Of a DNA stretch of 64,000 nt, positions 1-8,401 are shown piece after piece. A model generated the notes under the pieces. That model was not told the origin of the DNA. It saw only the letters and a list, made by a program, of their open reading frames with translations, and did not search any database. Position 1 is the first letter of the stretch; each line of letters starts with the position of its first letter. Where the stretch lies: positions 53,006-117,005 of the forward strand of contig NZ_VTUZ01000033.1 of the NCBI RefSeq assembly GCF_008369935.1. The letters run 5' to 3'. The translations under genes and the position numbers were made by a program. This DNA is from Paraburkholderia panacisoli (lineage in GTDB: Bacteria; Pseudomonadota; Gammaproteobacteria; Burkholderiales; Burkholderiaceae).

Positions 1-2
1 CA

Positions 3-107
3 CAGACACGCGAGGAAGTCGAGGCCTTCAATCGTAACGATCCGTTCTTCGCACTTGGGCTTTGGGACGAAATCAGGATTCACCGTTTCCATCGCCGCGT
101 AGGCTGA
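3..107 (+). CDS. C-terminal end of a YciI/YCII-family protein (partial)
   Basis: An open frame enters from the left edge and ends in TGA at 105-107. The 34 visible residues contain TREEVEAFNRNDPFFALGLW, which matches the end of YCII-related domains: an REEVEAF helix, then DPF and a small hydrophobic turn, then a final beta strand. YciI-like proteins are small ferredoxin-like-fold proteins of mostly unknown function, some of them dehydrochlorinase-like. The active-site His-Asp part would lie outside the window. The family call rests on the C-terminal pattern only. Confidence 0.6.
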   Translation, partial: QTREEVEAFNRNDPFFALGLWDEIRIHRFHRRVG

Positions 108-403
108 ACGACTTGCGACCGGCGCTGCCGATGAGCCGCGAGATGCGGCGCTCATTGTTTGAAGACATCTGCCCGATCCTGTAACGGGAGCCTCGCGGCG
201 TCGGCCTGCGTGACATATTCGACTATGCCTTCGACTGTCCCCGGCTCGATCATGCGTACGACGGGCACATGCTGCTGGCGCTGTCGTATCTGTCGGAAGT
301 GCATTCGTTTGCTGCGCTGCTTCCTAAACAGGTTTCAGATTCCCTCGCAACTCCGAAAGGGCCAATTGCGGTCATTCGCATAGCACTCAACCCGCCCCCA
401 TAG
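104..403 (+). pseudogene. Decayed ORF of unknown family
   Basis: Frame 2 reads as coding from about 104, with high third-position GC, through SREMRRSLFEDICPIL to an in-frame TAA at 182-184. The same frame then continues with coding-like sequence (GLRDIFDYAFDCPRLDHAYD, then a hydrophobic helix-like LLALSYLSEV) to about 328, where codon bias fades before TAG at 401-403. A premature stop inside an otherwise continuous frame suggests a dead gene that has also lost its 3' end. I do not recognise the family. It overlaps the YciI stop codon by a few bases, so it may once have been the next gene of that operon. Confidence 0.35.
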
Positions 404-438
404 CGGACCTTCGAGTCCCGAGCCCCTCCTGCGAGCGG

Positions 439-1311
439 CTAGAGTTCGACCCGTTCGAGAAATCCCGCGATGACATCATTCACCAGGTCCGGATCCGTAA
501 TTGGACCCATATGGCCAAGATTCTCGAACTCCACGACTTCGACTCGCGGCAGCGCAGCCGTAAGAAGCCGTGCTACACCATGAGCCGAGGGCGTCGAGCG
601 CTTGCCAACCATGTAGAGGACCGGAATATCGAGCGACCGGAATGCCGTCAATGGTGTGGGCTCGGTGAACAATGCGTGCGCCCATCTACGCACATTTGTC
701 ACCGACGCGACGATTGGAGACTTGCGTAGTTCTGGAGTCTGCTTCCAGCTACCCGTTCCCATCCAGTAGTCAATGAACCGCTCGGCGGCGGCATCCTGGT
801 GTCCCGCGTCGAGGGCGACGCTTGCATCAGCTACTGCCTTGCGGATTCCCTCAGCCTCGTTCGGCGCAGGTGTCTCTGCGTCGATGAGCGAGAACAGTGT
901 TGGTTCGTAGAGGGCCATTGCATGTACACGACGGGGATTAGCGAGCGCCGTGACAAACGCCACTGCGGCGCCGTACGAATGACCAATCAGCGCCAGCGGT
1001 GAACCGGCTCTGGAGAGAACCGGCTCGATGAGTTCCATTTCATCGCGAAGGCTAATGACCCGGTCCGAAGGCCATTGCGGACTTTTGCCGGCACCATAAG
1101 AGTCGGGAGCGAAAACGTGGAATTGTGGCGCCAGCCGATCAATCAGGGCCCGCCACTGCCCGGAGGTGCTTGCGTTCGAGTGTAAGCATACGACGCCCGG
1201 GCCAACTCCTGCCTCACGGAAATATGGCTCAGGCTGACCAGCCGCGTTGTCTGGCGTGGTGGGAACCGGCGGCCGTTTCGTTGACGGCGTGCATGCAGCG
1301 GTGAGGGTCAT
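439..1311 (-). CDS. Alpha/beta hydrolase
   Basis: This is a 290-residue alpha/beta-hydrolase-fold protein. The oxyanion region (VVCLHSNASTS) is near residue 41. The nucleophile elbow GHSYGAA places the catalytic Ser at about 112. The C-terminal ENLGHMGPI provides the catalytic His. The likely role is ester or other carboxyl-derivative hydrolysis in the cytoplasm; the substrate cannot be read from sequence. AAGGA lies about 9 bases before the ATG and supports this start. The first 25 residues are Pro/Thr rich and precede the fold. It is transcribed alone, with the DUF3563 micro-gene behind it on the same strand. Confidence 0.85.
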   Translation of the reverse strand: MTLTAACTPSTKRPPVPTTPDNAAGQPEPYFREAGVGPGVVCLHSNASTSGQWRALIDRLAPQFHVFAPDSYGAGKSPQWPSDRVISLRDEMELIEPVLSRAGSPLALIGHSYGAAVAFVTALANPRRVHAMALYEPTLFSLIDAETPAPNEAEGIRKAVADASVALDAGHQDAAAERFIDYWMGTGSWKQTPELRKSPIVASVTNVRRWAHALFTEPTPLTAFRSLDIPVLYMVGKRSTPSAHGVARLLTAALPRVEVVEFENLGHMGPITDPDLVNDVIAGFLERVEL

Positions 1312-1534
1312 GTTTCGTCATCCTTAAATCAAGTGGACGGTCAGATGCAGTCGCATCGACCGCATCCACTATTCGCTGAGCACGCGAGCGATGCATCACC
1401 GGTCGCCGGCATATTTGCTCTCGCATCCCGAGTCGTTGGCGGACTGGATTGAACGTCTGCCGCGCAACATGTCGGCCGTCGGTCGTGGTACGGCAAGGAG
1501 CTGTCGCTGGTCCTGCGACGGCCTTGTTGTTTCG

Positions 1535-1672
1535 CTAGCCGTTGGTCTCGATCGAACGCATGCGGCGTTCCAAGTCGCATATATCGACCGACGACTCGAG
1601 GTATGCGTCACGGCGACTATATTCAGCGCGTTCAAGCAAGTTGCGGAACGTCTTGGCAAGGAATGCAAGCAT
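1535..1672 (-). CDS. DUF3563 family micro-protein
   Basis: This is a 45-residue gene. The translation begins MLAFLAKTFRNLLERAEYSR, continues with RRDAYLESSVDICDLERRMR and ends in a TAG at 1535-1537. The pattern (short amphipathic N-terminus, RRDAYL, S/D-rich turn, DLERRMR) is that of DUF3563, a family of about 45-60 residues common in Burkholderiaceae and of unknown function. A GGAG sequence sits 7 bases before the ATG. Third positions are mostly G/C. The protein is too short to be found by usual length cut-offs. It is probably cytosolic; no signal peptide is visible. Confidence 0.75.
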   Translation of the reverse strand: MLAFLAKTFRNLLERAEYSRRDAYLESSVDICDLERRMRSIETNG

Positions 1673-1994
1673 GGTCTACTCCAGTAGCTCGGTTCCGGTC
1701 TCGGTGGCGGCTGCCGCAGACTTCGGATAACTACACAACTTGACCGCCGTACTTCCGCATCGACCATGCGACCTTGCGGCTTTTTTCAAAGCCCTAGCTG
1801 ATGGCCGTGTTGGCCTCCTCTGACGATGCGAGGGAAAAGTGTCGTCTGTTCACTCACGCTTTTTAGCAATAGTTCGGACACCACAGACAGAACGTGTCGA
1901 CTGTTTGCGTGGCCGATCGGCGCCGTTAATCCCGATCGGTGCCATTCAAACGGCCGGCACGTACGGTAAGACGGTTCGCCACGACAGCGCTGCA
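1673..1994. other. Intergenic region with a 12-bp direct repeat
   Basis: No convincing gene is visible in these 322 bases. A direct repeat CCGATCGGCGCC (1913-1924) and CCGATCGGTGCC (1932-1943), 19 bp apart start to start with one mismatch, lies between the methyltransferase end and the DUF3563 start. It could be a regulator site. The bases just right of 1672 should carry the DUF3563 promoter. Confidence 0.35.
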
Positions 1995-2828
1995 TCACTT
2001 CCGGTCGATCACCACCTCAAGGTACTCGCTCGGCAGCACCAGCGTACCGTCGCCCGAACGATTGCGGCTTTCCATGAGAGTCAGCAAGTCCTGGGTGAAG
2101 CCGGCTTGCGTCTCGGCATCGAGCGCGCCGAATGTCTTGTTCAACGGGCCGTAGTAGGCGCGGAACACTTCGATCCAGTGTGCCGGCGAGAGGTAGCGAA
2201 AGGCGAACTCGCGGCGGGTCGTGTGGATTTCCTGCGCGGTTTCGCCGAAGAGTTCTTCGAGTCTTGCCTTCGTGCCCCACAGTGCCGGCGATTTGACGCC
2301 CGGCGCGGGTGGCACGTACTTGCCGATCGTCTTGAACAGTTGTCCGATGAAGCTCTCCGGCGTCCAGTTCGCCAGACCGATCCTGCCACCAGGCTTGCAC
2401 ACGCGCGCGAGTTCGGCGGCGGCTTTGTCCTGGTCCGGCGTGAACATCACACCGAAGGTGGACATCACGACATCGAACGACGCGTCGGGAAACGGCAAGT
2501 TTTCGGCGTCAGCCTTCTGGAACTGGATCGTGTGGCCTTCGGCCTGCGCGCGCATCCGCCCGGATTCGAGCAGTGAGGACACGTAGTCGGTGGAGGTCAC
2601 GTCGCACCAGCGGCGCGCGGCGGCGAGGGTGGCATTGCCGTTACCGGCGGCGACATCGAGCACGCGGCTGCCTGCGCGCAGATCGAGTGCTTCGCACAAC
2701 TGCTCACCGACGATCTGCAGGGTGGTTCCGACGACCGCATAGTTGCCTGTGGACCAGGCGGCTTGCTGGCGGGTCTTGACTGCGGCGAGATCGACAACGG
2801 GTGAGGAAACGGATGCGAGTTCGGACAT
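1995..2828 (-). CDS. Class I SAM-dependent methyltransferase
   Basis: This 277-residue protein has a Rossmann-type methyltransferase core. Motif I (VLDVAAGNGNAT) is at about 56-67, the acidic end of beta 2 follows in VTSTDYV, motif II-like ADAENLPFPDASFDVV comes next, then motif III ARVCKPGGRIGL. This matches UbiE/Methyltransf_11-type enzymes acting on small molecules. The start at 2828 is preferred because AGGAG lies 7 bases upstream; an upstream in-frame GTG at 2885 would add 19 residues of unlikely sequence. The substrate is unknown. It has no operon partner; a dead GFA gene lies upstream on the same strand. Confidence 0.85.
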   Translation of the reverse strand: MSELASVSSPVVDLAAVKTRQQAAWSTGNYAVVGTTLQIVGEQLCEALDLRAGSRVLDVAAGNGNATLAAARRWCDVTSTDYVSSLLESGRMRAQAEGHTIQFQKADAENLPFPDASFDVVMSTFGVMFTPDQDKAAAELARVCKPGGRIGLANWTPESFIGQLFKTIGKYVPPAPGVKSPALWGTKARLEELFGETAQEIHTTRREFAFRYLSPAHWIEVFRAYYGPLNKTFGALDAETQAGFTQDLLTLMESRNRSGDGTLVLPSEYLEVVIDRK

Positions 2829-2979
2829 GACTGTACTCCTGGTGGATTTGGACGGGAACCTGCTTTTCGTACGGCAGCGCGGCACCTTTGTCCGTCCTGC
2901 TGGCTATGGCCTGCAAAGAAGAGCCGGCAGGACGGCAACTGGGGCCGCTCGGACAATGGCCCTTGATGCGTCAAATGGG

Positions 2980-3265
2980 CTATTCGGCTGCCGTGATACC
3001 CGAGCCACCCAGTTCTTTCGAAACGTCCTTCATCTTCGGCAGGCCGTCCTTCATTCGAAGTTTCGTCTGCTGATAGTGGACATGGACGGCGGCGTCGTAA
3101 GGGAAGTCTGGAATAGCCGCTGCATACATGTCCGTTGACAGGTCCCGCCGACCAGCTCCGACATGAATCGCAATGGCAATCGCCCATTGCGGCTGGCTCA
3201 CCACTGACCGTGAGTTGAACCGCGCCACAAAAGCAACCGCCTTTGTAAGTGCTCTCGTTACTCAC
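2980..3265 (-). pseudogene. GFA (glutathione-dependent formaldehyde-activating-like / CENP-V) gene with internal deletion
   Basis: The N-terminal part (YKGGCFCGAVQLTVSGEP, then CHCDSCRSWSAGPVN) is a clear GFA domain start with the first zinc cysteines. Around 3135 the frame breaks, and a second frame supplies the family's C-terminus (DMYAAAIPDFPYDAAVHVHY through KMKDVSKELGGSG, stop at 2980). About 70 residues carrying the second Cys-x-x-Cys pair are missing between them, so no functional zinc fold can be made. The deletion plus frameshift is seen directly. GFA proteins are small zinc beta-fold proteins, and most members have no proven substrate. Confidence 0.8.
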
Positions 3266-3436
3266 GATGTGTCGTCCTGGTGGTTTGCAGTGAATCGTCC
3301 GCTTCCGTCGTCGAAACCCTGAAAGGGATTTGTTATGCGATCACGTGGGTGCTAGTATCAGCTCGTAAGTCATATCGATGAATGCCCAGGCGTCCAGATC
3401 TCTTGTGTAGGACGCCGGGATTTGCGGACGCTGTTA

Positions 3437-4468
3437 ATGGATGCCCTTTCCGACGTCCTTCGGGTTGTGCGGCTAAGCGGTGCCGTGTACCTCAACGGAG
3501 ACTTCACCACACCTTGGTGCCTGTTTGGCCAGGCGGATGCGGCCCTTTGCGCTGCCTTTCTGCCAGGATCAGAACGCGTGGTTTCGTACCATCTGATCAC
3601 CGAAGGCAGTTGTTCAGCGCGACTGGCAGATGAACCCGGCTCGGCTATTCACCTCAATGCTGGCGAACTGCTGGTGGTGCCACAGGGCGAACCACATATT
3701 TTCGGAAGCGCATTAGACCTTTCCCCTGCGCTCGCGGGCCCCCTTCTGGCCATTCAGATGGAGACGGCACCAGGCCAGGTGATGACACTCTCCTATGGCG
3801 GGGGCGGGCCACCAACGCGTGTGGTGTGCGGCTTTCTGGCCTGCGACGGTACGTTGGGGAACCCGTTGCTGTCCTCGCTGCCGCGGCTCTTCAAGATCGA
3901 TATGCGCAACGATCCTCAATCGGCATGGCTTGAATCATCACTTCGATTCGCTGTCGCCGAAGCGGCGCGGTGGCGCGCTGGCAGTGCGATTGTTCTTGCC
4001 AGGCTATCCGAACTACTCTTTGTCGAGGCGGTGCGCCGCTGTATCGATACGTTGCCCGCAGACCGGAAGGGATGGCTAGCGGGCGTGCGCGATCGCTTTG
4101 TCGGGCCTGCGCTATCGATGCTTCACGCTCAGCCAGCACACTCCTGGACCGTTGATGAACTCGCGCGAAAAGTGGGACTATCACGCTCGGCGTTAGCGCA
4201 ACGGTTCACTGACCTGTTAGGACAGCCCCCAATGCAGTACCTGGCGCGGTGGCGTCTGCAACTCGCCTCGCATGAACTCCTGATCGGGAGCAAGTCGCTT
4301 GCCGCGCTAGCGGAGCAGGTCGGCTACGATTCGGAGCCGGCGTTCAATCGGGCATTCAAGCGCGAATTCGGGATGCCGCCGGCTGCATGGCGAAAGAGTC
4401 ATATGGCGCAAATCGATACCGCGTCCGCGAATGCGGCGGGACCCAATGGCGAGATGACGTCTGTTTAG
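3437..4468 (+). CDS. AraC-family transcriptional regulator with cupin sensor domain
   Basis: This 343-residue regulator has an N-terminal cupin_6-type domain (MDALSDVLRVVRLSGAV, then a beta-rich region with ELLVVPQGEPHIFG) and a C-terminal double helix-turn-helix of the AraC/XylS type (about 230-330). The HTH shows VDELARKVGLSRSALAQRF and the second helix-turn-helix LAALAEQVGYDSEPAFNRAF. Members of this subgroup commonly begin at this MDALSDVLR Met, so I prefer it to the TTG 15 bases upstream, although no strong ribosome site is visible. It is divergent from the GFA pseudogene, so its original target may be gone. Confidence 0.88.
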   Translation: MDALSDVLRVVRLSGAVYLNGDFTTPWCLFGQADAALCAAFLPGSERVVSYHLITEGSCSARLADEPGSAIHLNAGELLVVPQGEPHIFGSALDLSPALAGPLLAIQMETAPGQVMTLSYGGGGPPTRVVCGFLACDGTLGNPLLSSLPRLFKIDMRNDPQSAWLESSLRFAVAEAARWRAGSAIVLARLSELLFVEAVRRCIDTLPADRKGWLAGVRDRFVGPALSMLHAQPAHSWTVDELARKVGLSRSALAQRFTDLLGQPPMQYLARWRLQLASHELLIGSKSLAALAEQVGYDSEPAFNRAFKREFGMPPAAWRKSHMAQIDTASANAAGPNGEMTSV

Positions 4469-4577
4469 CTCGCGAAAATTCGGGCCATTCGTGTGCGTTG
4501 GCAGACGTCAACGCGTGAGAGAGAGCAGGTGATTTTCGCCAGTGACCGCTTCGCTCGCCTTGAGACTCTGTCAAAGT

Positions 4578-4718
4578 TCAACAACGGCCGTTGTACGCCG
4601 TTGCGCTGAATGCCCTGACGTTGCGATCGTGACGATGCACCGCGCTGCGCTGTCTTCGCGGTTCGTTGGCGAACGGTTGCACGAAGTTGAATCGCTGGGC
4701 GCGGTCGCCGAAGAACAT
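4578..4718 (-). CDS. Possible 46-residue small protein downstream of the sensor kinase
   Basis: A 46-codon frame starts 26 bases after the sensor kinase stop. It reads MFFGDRAQRFNFVQPFANEP and continues with an Arg/His-rich tail to TGA at 4578-4580. Third positions are mostly G or C, unlike random frames here, and it lies on the same strand and probably the same transcript as the kinase. No ribosome-binding sequence lies close to the ATG; AGAGGA is about 20 bases away. No family is recognised. It may be a small partner protein or a chance frame. Confidence 0.35.
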   Translation of the reverse strand: MFFGDRAQRFNFVQPFANEPRRQRSAVHRHDRNVRAFSATAYNGRC

Positions 4719-4744
4719 GGCGCCGGCGCACCGGCGTTCCTCTT

Positions 4745-6145
4745 CTATTTGCTCGCCGCGCCTCGCGGCGCAAGCGGCAGGCGGACCTGGAACGTCGTGT
4801 GGCCCGGACGCGAATCGACGCGGATCTCGCCGCTGTGCCGCTGGACCACCGTCTGGTATGAGATGTCGAGACCCAGTCCCGTGCCCTGGCCCAACGGCTT
4901 GGTCGTGAAAAACGGCTCGAACAGGTGCGGCATCACTTGCGGCGCGATGCCAGGCCCGTTGTCGGTGATTTCGATCACGGCTTCGTTCGCGTCGCGGCCA
5001 GTGCGGATGACGATCTCTCCCTTGCCCTCCATCGCGTCGATGGCGTTGTCGATCAGGTTGGTCCATACCTGGTTCAGCTCGCTGCCATACACCACCAGCC
5101 GCGGCAGGCTACGGTCGTATTCCCTGCGCACGGTGACCCCGTGCTTGAGCCGGTGGTGCATGATGGTAAGCGTATCTTCGATGCCGTCGTGGAGATCGAC
5201 CGCCTGCTGCGGCGCCTGGTCCATGTACGAGTAGGACTTCATCGCTTTGACGATCTCAGAGATGCGTACCGCGCCGCGCCGCGTTTCCTCCACCAGCGAA
5301 CGCAGCTCCAGAGTTGTCGCGAGCCACCGGATGCCGGCCGCAAACTGTTCCTCGTTCAGGCGGGCCGCAAGCGGTTCGAGGTCCGCGGGCCCGATCCCGA
5401 TTCGTGCGAGGCACGGCGCCATCAGCCATGGCTTCGCGATGCCGAGCTTCGCCAGCCAGTCGAGAAGCGCGTCCTCGGCCTGGCTCTGCTGCAGCGCGTC
5501 GGCGGCGGGGCCGTTCCCCGGTCCCTTGCGCGCGCCGAGGCTGTCGAGCGCGCTCATCGCGTCCGGCGGAATGTCGCTGTGACTGAGCGCGACCGCCGCA
5601 TCCTTCAGCATCGCGAGTGTTTCGACCGCGCAATCCGCCGTGCGCGCCACTGCCGCCGACGGATTGTTCAGCTCATGCGCGAGCCCGGCCGCGAGGGTGC
5701 CTAATGCGGCCAGTTTCTCCCGGTTGCGCACGGCCGCCTCCAGGGTGGTGAGACGATCGAGGGAGCTACGGAAAATCGACCGGCTGAAGGCCTCGGAGGC
5801 CACCAGCAGTTCCTTGAATGCGCGTTCCGGAAGCAGCGCCAGGTGGCCGTCGGTCACGGCGGCGATCGTGCCCGGAGAAGGCGTACCCGCGAGCAGGGAT
5901 GCGCCCCCAAAGAAGCTTGGCGCGATGAAACGGTTAGTGGGAATCTGCTTCGCTCCAGAAAACTTCGTGGCCTGGCACTCTCCTTCGAGCACGACGAAAA
6001 AGACGTGCTTCGTATCGCCTTCACGTGCGAGAAGCTCCCCCGCTTTGACGTCGACTTCCGTCAGGTGTTCGGCCAGCCAGCGCAACTGTTCGTCCGCCAG
6101 ATCCGCGAAGGGCGGCACTTCGCGCAGTTTTGCAAGGTCGATCAT
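4745..6145 (-). CDS. Sensor histidine kinase with N-terminal cyclic-nucleotide-binding-like domain
   Basis: This 466-residue soluble kinase has a CRP-like cNMP-binding domain at about 5-125 and a linker helix ending in NREKLAALG. The phosphoacceptor motif GLAHELNNPSAAV puts His at 157. A long helical insert follows (170-300), then the HATPase_c domain with N box NQVWTNLIDNAIDAM, G1 DNGPGI, F box FEPFFTTK and an intact G2 GQGTGLGL. No membrane segment is seen. Its ATG overlaps the stop of the upstream receiver-flavoprotein gene (ATGA, 6142-6145), so the two are translationally coupled. It is the obvious phosphodonor for that receiver. It is paralogous to the kinase at 8402-9814. Confidence 0.92.
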   Translation of the reverse strand: MIDLAKLREVPPFADLADEQLRWLAEHLTEVDVKAGELLAREGDTKHVFFVVLEGECQATKFSGAKQIPTNRFIAPSFFGGASLLAGTPSPGTIAAVTDGHLALLPERAFKELLVASEAFSRSIFRSSLDRLTTLEAAVRNREKLAALGTLAAGLAHELNNPSAAVARTADCAVETLAMLKDAAVALSHSDIPPDAMSALDSLGARKGPGNGPAADALQQSQAEDALLDWLAKLGIAKPWLMAPCLARIGIGPADLEPLAARLNEEQFAAGIRWLATTLELRSLVEETRRGAVRISEIVKAMKSYSYMDQAPQQAVDLHDGIEDTLTIMHHRLKHGVTVRREYDRSLPRLVVYGSELNQVWTNLIDNAIDAMEGKGEIVIRTGRDANEAVIEITDNGPGIAPQVMPHLFEPFFTTKPLGQGTGLGLDISYQTVVQRHSGEIRVDSRPGHTTFQVRLPLAPRGAASK

Positions 6146-7803
6146 AGGGTGGCCAGGTATTGATGAACCAGATGCACGGTGATCGAGCCTTCGCCCACGG
6201 CTGCCGCGACGCGCTTGATCGAGCCGGCGCGCACGTCACCCGCTGCAAAGATGCCGGGCACGCTCGTCTCCAGCAGGAAGGGGTCGCGAGCCAGCGGCCA
6301 GCCCCTCGGGCGCTTGCCGTCCGTGAGCAACGCGCGCCCGGTCACCACGAAGCCGTAGTCGTCGCGCTCCACGACATTGCCGAGCCATTCGGTGCAAGGC
6401 TCGGCACCAATGCAGATGAACAGGGCGCCAGCCGGGACGACTTCGATCGCGCTTGTGTTGACATCGCGCAACGCAATTTCCGATAGATGGCCTTGTCCGT
6501 CGACGCTGTCCACCAGGGTATGAGGGCGCACGCTGATGTTCGGCGTCTCGTCGATCTCGTCGATCAGGTAGCGCGAGACCCCGGCACTGAGCGACGGGCC
6601 ACGGCACACGATCACCACATTGCGCGCGTACTTGCAGAGGAACATCGCGGCCTGGCCGGCCGAATTGCTCGCGCCAACCACGTAGATGCCCTGATTCGCG
6701 CAGCAGACCGCTTCGGTCATCGCCGCGCCGTAGTAAACGCCCGCTCCCGTGAGACGCGCCACGCCGGGGGCGTCGAGCTTTCGGTACGACACACCGCTCG
6801 CCACCACGAGCGCGTGGCAACTCACCTCCGAGCCGTCGGAAAGGGTGACGAACTTGTAGGGACCTTCCACCCGTGTGCCGACCGCCCGCTGGGTCAGGAT
6901 GATCTCGGCGCCGAAGCGCTTCGCCTGGGTGAGGGCGCGCCGCGACAGCTCCGCGCCGCTCACGCCGGCGGGGAACCCGAGGTAGTTCTCGATGCGGGAG
7001 CTGGTCCCCGCCTGTCCGCCCGGCGCTTCGTGCTCGATGATGGCCGACTTCAAGCCCTCCGACGCACCGTACACGGCAGCCGCCAGTCCCGCCGGTCCGC
7101 CGCCCACGATCAGCATGTCGTAAAAGGGCATGGTCGAATGGGTGACGAGTCCGACCTTGTCGGCGATCTGCGCAATCGTCGGGCGGCTCAGCGCCGAGCC
7201 GTCTTCGAAAATCAGCACCGGAAGCTGGCTCGCGGCGGCATCGAGTGAACTCAGCAAGACGTCAGCCTCGCCGCCGCTCGCCACGTCCAGCCATTTGTAT
7301 GGAATATGGTTGCGCGCCATGAAGTCGCGCAGCTGGTGGCCCAGCGGCGACCAGGGATGGTCGATCAGGCGGATCCCCTTAAAAGTGCTGCGCCACGCGG
7401 TCTGCCAGGCTTCGAGCAGATCGTCGAGCACCGGGTAGAAAGTGAGCTCCGGCGGGTGCCAGGGCTTCAGCAGGTAATAGTCGAGCCGTACCTTGTTGAT
7501 CGCGCGGATCGCGACGTCGGTGTCGGCGTACGCCGTCAGCAGCACCCGCTTGGCTTCGGGAAATAGCGCGATCGCCTGCTCGAGGAACTCGATGCCGCTC
7601 ATTTGCGGCATGCGCTGGTCGACGAGGAACAGGGCGACCGAGCGGTTCAGCAAGCGCAGCTGATGAGCCGCTTCGAGCGCTGCCTGCCCCGATCCGGCAC
7701 GCACGATCAGATAGTGCTCGCCGTATCCGAGCCGCAGGTCGCGCGCGACTGCGTCAACCACTTCCGGGTCGTCGTCGACCGCGATGATGACTGGCTTGTC
7801 CAT
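6142..7803 (-). CDS. Receiver domain / glutaredoxin-like / thioredoxin-reductase-like flavoprotein fusion
   Basis: The protein is 553 residues from the preferred Met. Residues 1-120 form a response-regulator receiver with DDD at 10-12, phosphoacceptor Asp62 (LVDQRMP), Thr90 and Lys113 (LLKPW), so it should be phosphorylatable. Residues 140-220 look like a glutaredoxin-type fold (LRDFMARNHIPYKWLDV, LPVLIFEDGS) but have no Cys-x-x-Cys. Residues 228-553 resemble thioredoxin reductase: FAD motif GGGPAGLAAAVYG, NADPH motif VVGASNSAGQAA, and FAAGDVR near the end. The usual active-site CATC is replaced (YYGAAMTEAVCC), so disulfide chemistry may differ. Alternative starts at 7848 and 7887 are possible. 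The stop overlaps the kinase start. Confidence 0.88.
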   Translation of the reverse strand: MDKPVIIAVDDDPEVVDAVARDLRLGYGEHYLIVRAGSGQAALEAAHQLRLLNRSVALFLVDQRMPQMSGIEFLEQAIALFPEAKRVLLTAYADTDVAIRAINKVRLDYYLLKPWHPPELTFYPVLDDLLEAWQTAWRSTFKGIRLIDHPWSPLGHQLRDFMARNHIPYKWLDVASGGEADVLLSSLDAAASQLPVLIFEDGSALSRPTIAQIADKVGLVTHSTMPFYDMLIVGGGPAGLAAAVYGASEGLKSAIIEHEAPGGQAGTSSRIENYLGFPAGVSGAELSRRALTQAKRFGAEIILTQRAVGTRVEGPYKFVTLSDGSEVSCHALVVASGVSYRKLDAPGVARLTGAGVYYGAAMTEAVCCANQGIYVVGASNSAGQAAMFLCKYARNVVIVCRGPSLSAGVSRYLIDEIDETPNISVRPHTLVDSVDGQGHLSEIALRDVNTSAIEVVPAGALFICIGAEPCTEWLGNVVERDDYGFVVTGRALLTDGKRPRGWPLARDPFLLETSVPGIFAAGDVRAGSIKRVAAAVGEGSITVHLVHQYLATL

Positions 7804-8401
7804 GTTGTTTGCGGACTCGATAGCGGCGCCGGCCAACGGACTGGACATGATCGGATGCGGGGTCGGCCGGGGAACGGCTGATCTCATGCGGCCCGCCGCA
7901 GTGTACTTATGACTCTACAAGCCTAGCACTTTGGCCCGGCGTTGCCAGATCGGTCTTTGCGGCGTGCTTTACCGCCTGCATCACGGCCCGCCTTGCGGCC
8001 GGCACTTCCCGCCGGCTTTTGCGGGTTTCCGCCCGATTCGGAATCGAAGAGCAAGTATTTGAACATGCATGCAGCGATTGATTGATGCACTGCACACCGC
8101 CGAAACCTGCATCAATCCAAGGCCTGCCTGCGCGCGCCGGATCGAACGACGTCTGATGTGAACCGAATATCTGGCATCACCCGGAATGCATATGATAGGT
8201 ATAGGCGGGTGGCTTCCAACACCCAATCATGGGAACAATACACGGGACCATTCGCCTGCTGTTTCGCCGCGATGCGCAGTCAATGGGGCTGACCGGGCAG
8301 ATGTCGTCCTGGCTGGAGGCCGCGGCCGTGCGCTCGCGGGAAACGACCGGATGACGGCACCGCTTCCTCGCCTGTATTGACTCGCGAGGCGGGAGCGAAT
8401 C
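7804..8401. other. Divergent intergenic region between the flavoprotein and the second kinase
   Basis: About 600 bases should hold the promoters of both transcription units. A GCCGGC hairpin (7998-8003 with 8011-8016) is followed by TTTT on the plus strand. A 41-codon frame at 8229-8354 (starting MGTIHGTIRLLFRRDAQSMG) reads as fairly coding-like but has no clear ribosome-binding site; it could be a leader peptide or chance. Palindromic TGCATGCA-rich sequence lies near 8065-8100. No further gene is seen. Confidence 0.4.

Noticed and set aside
4542..5704. Plus-strand frames opposite the first kinase
   Set aside because: Shadows of the kinase; no recognisable domain.
7998..8020. Rho-independent terminator in the kinase/flavoprotein spacer
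   Set aside because: A GCCGGC stem followed by only four T lies between two divergent genes, where no plus-strand transcript should end. It was kept only as a note on the spacer.
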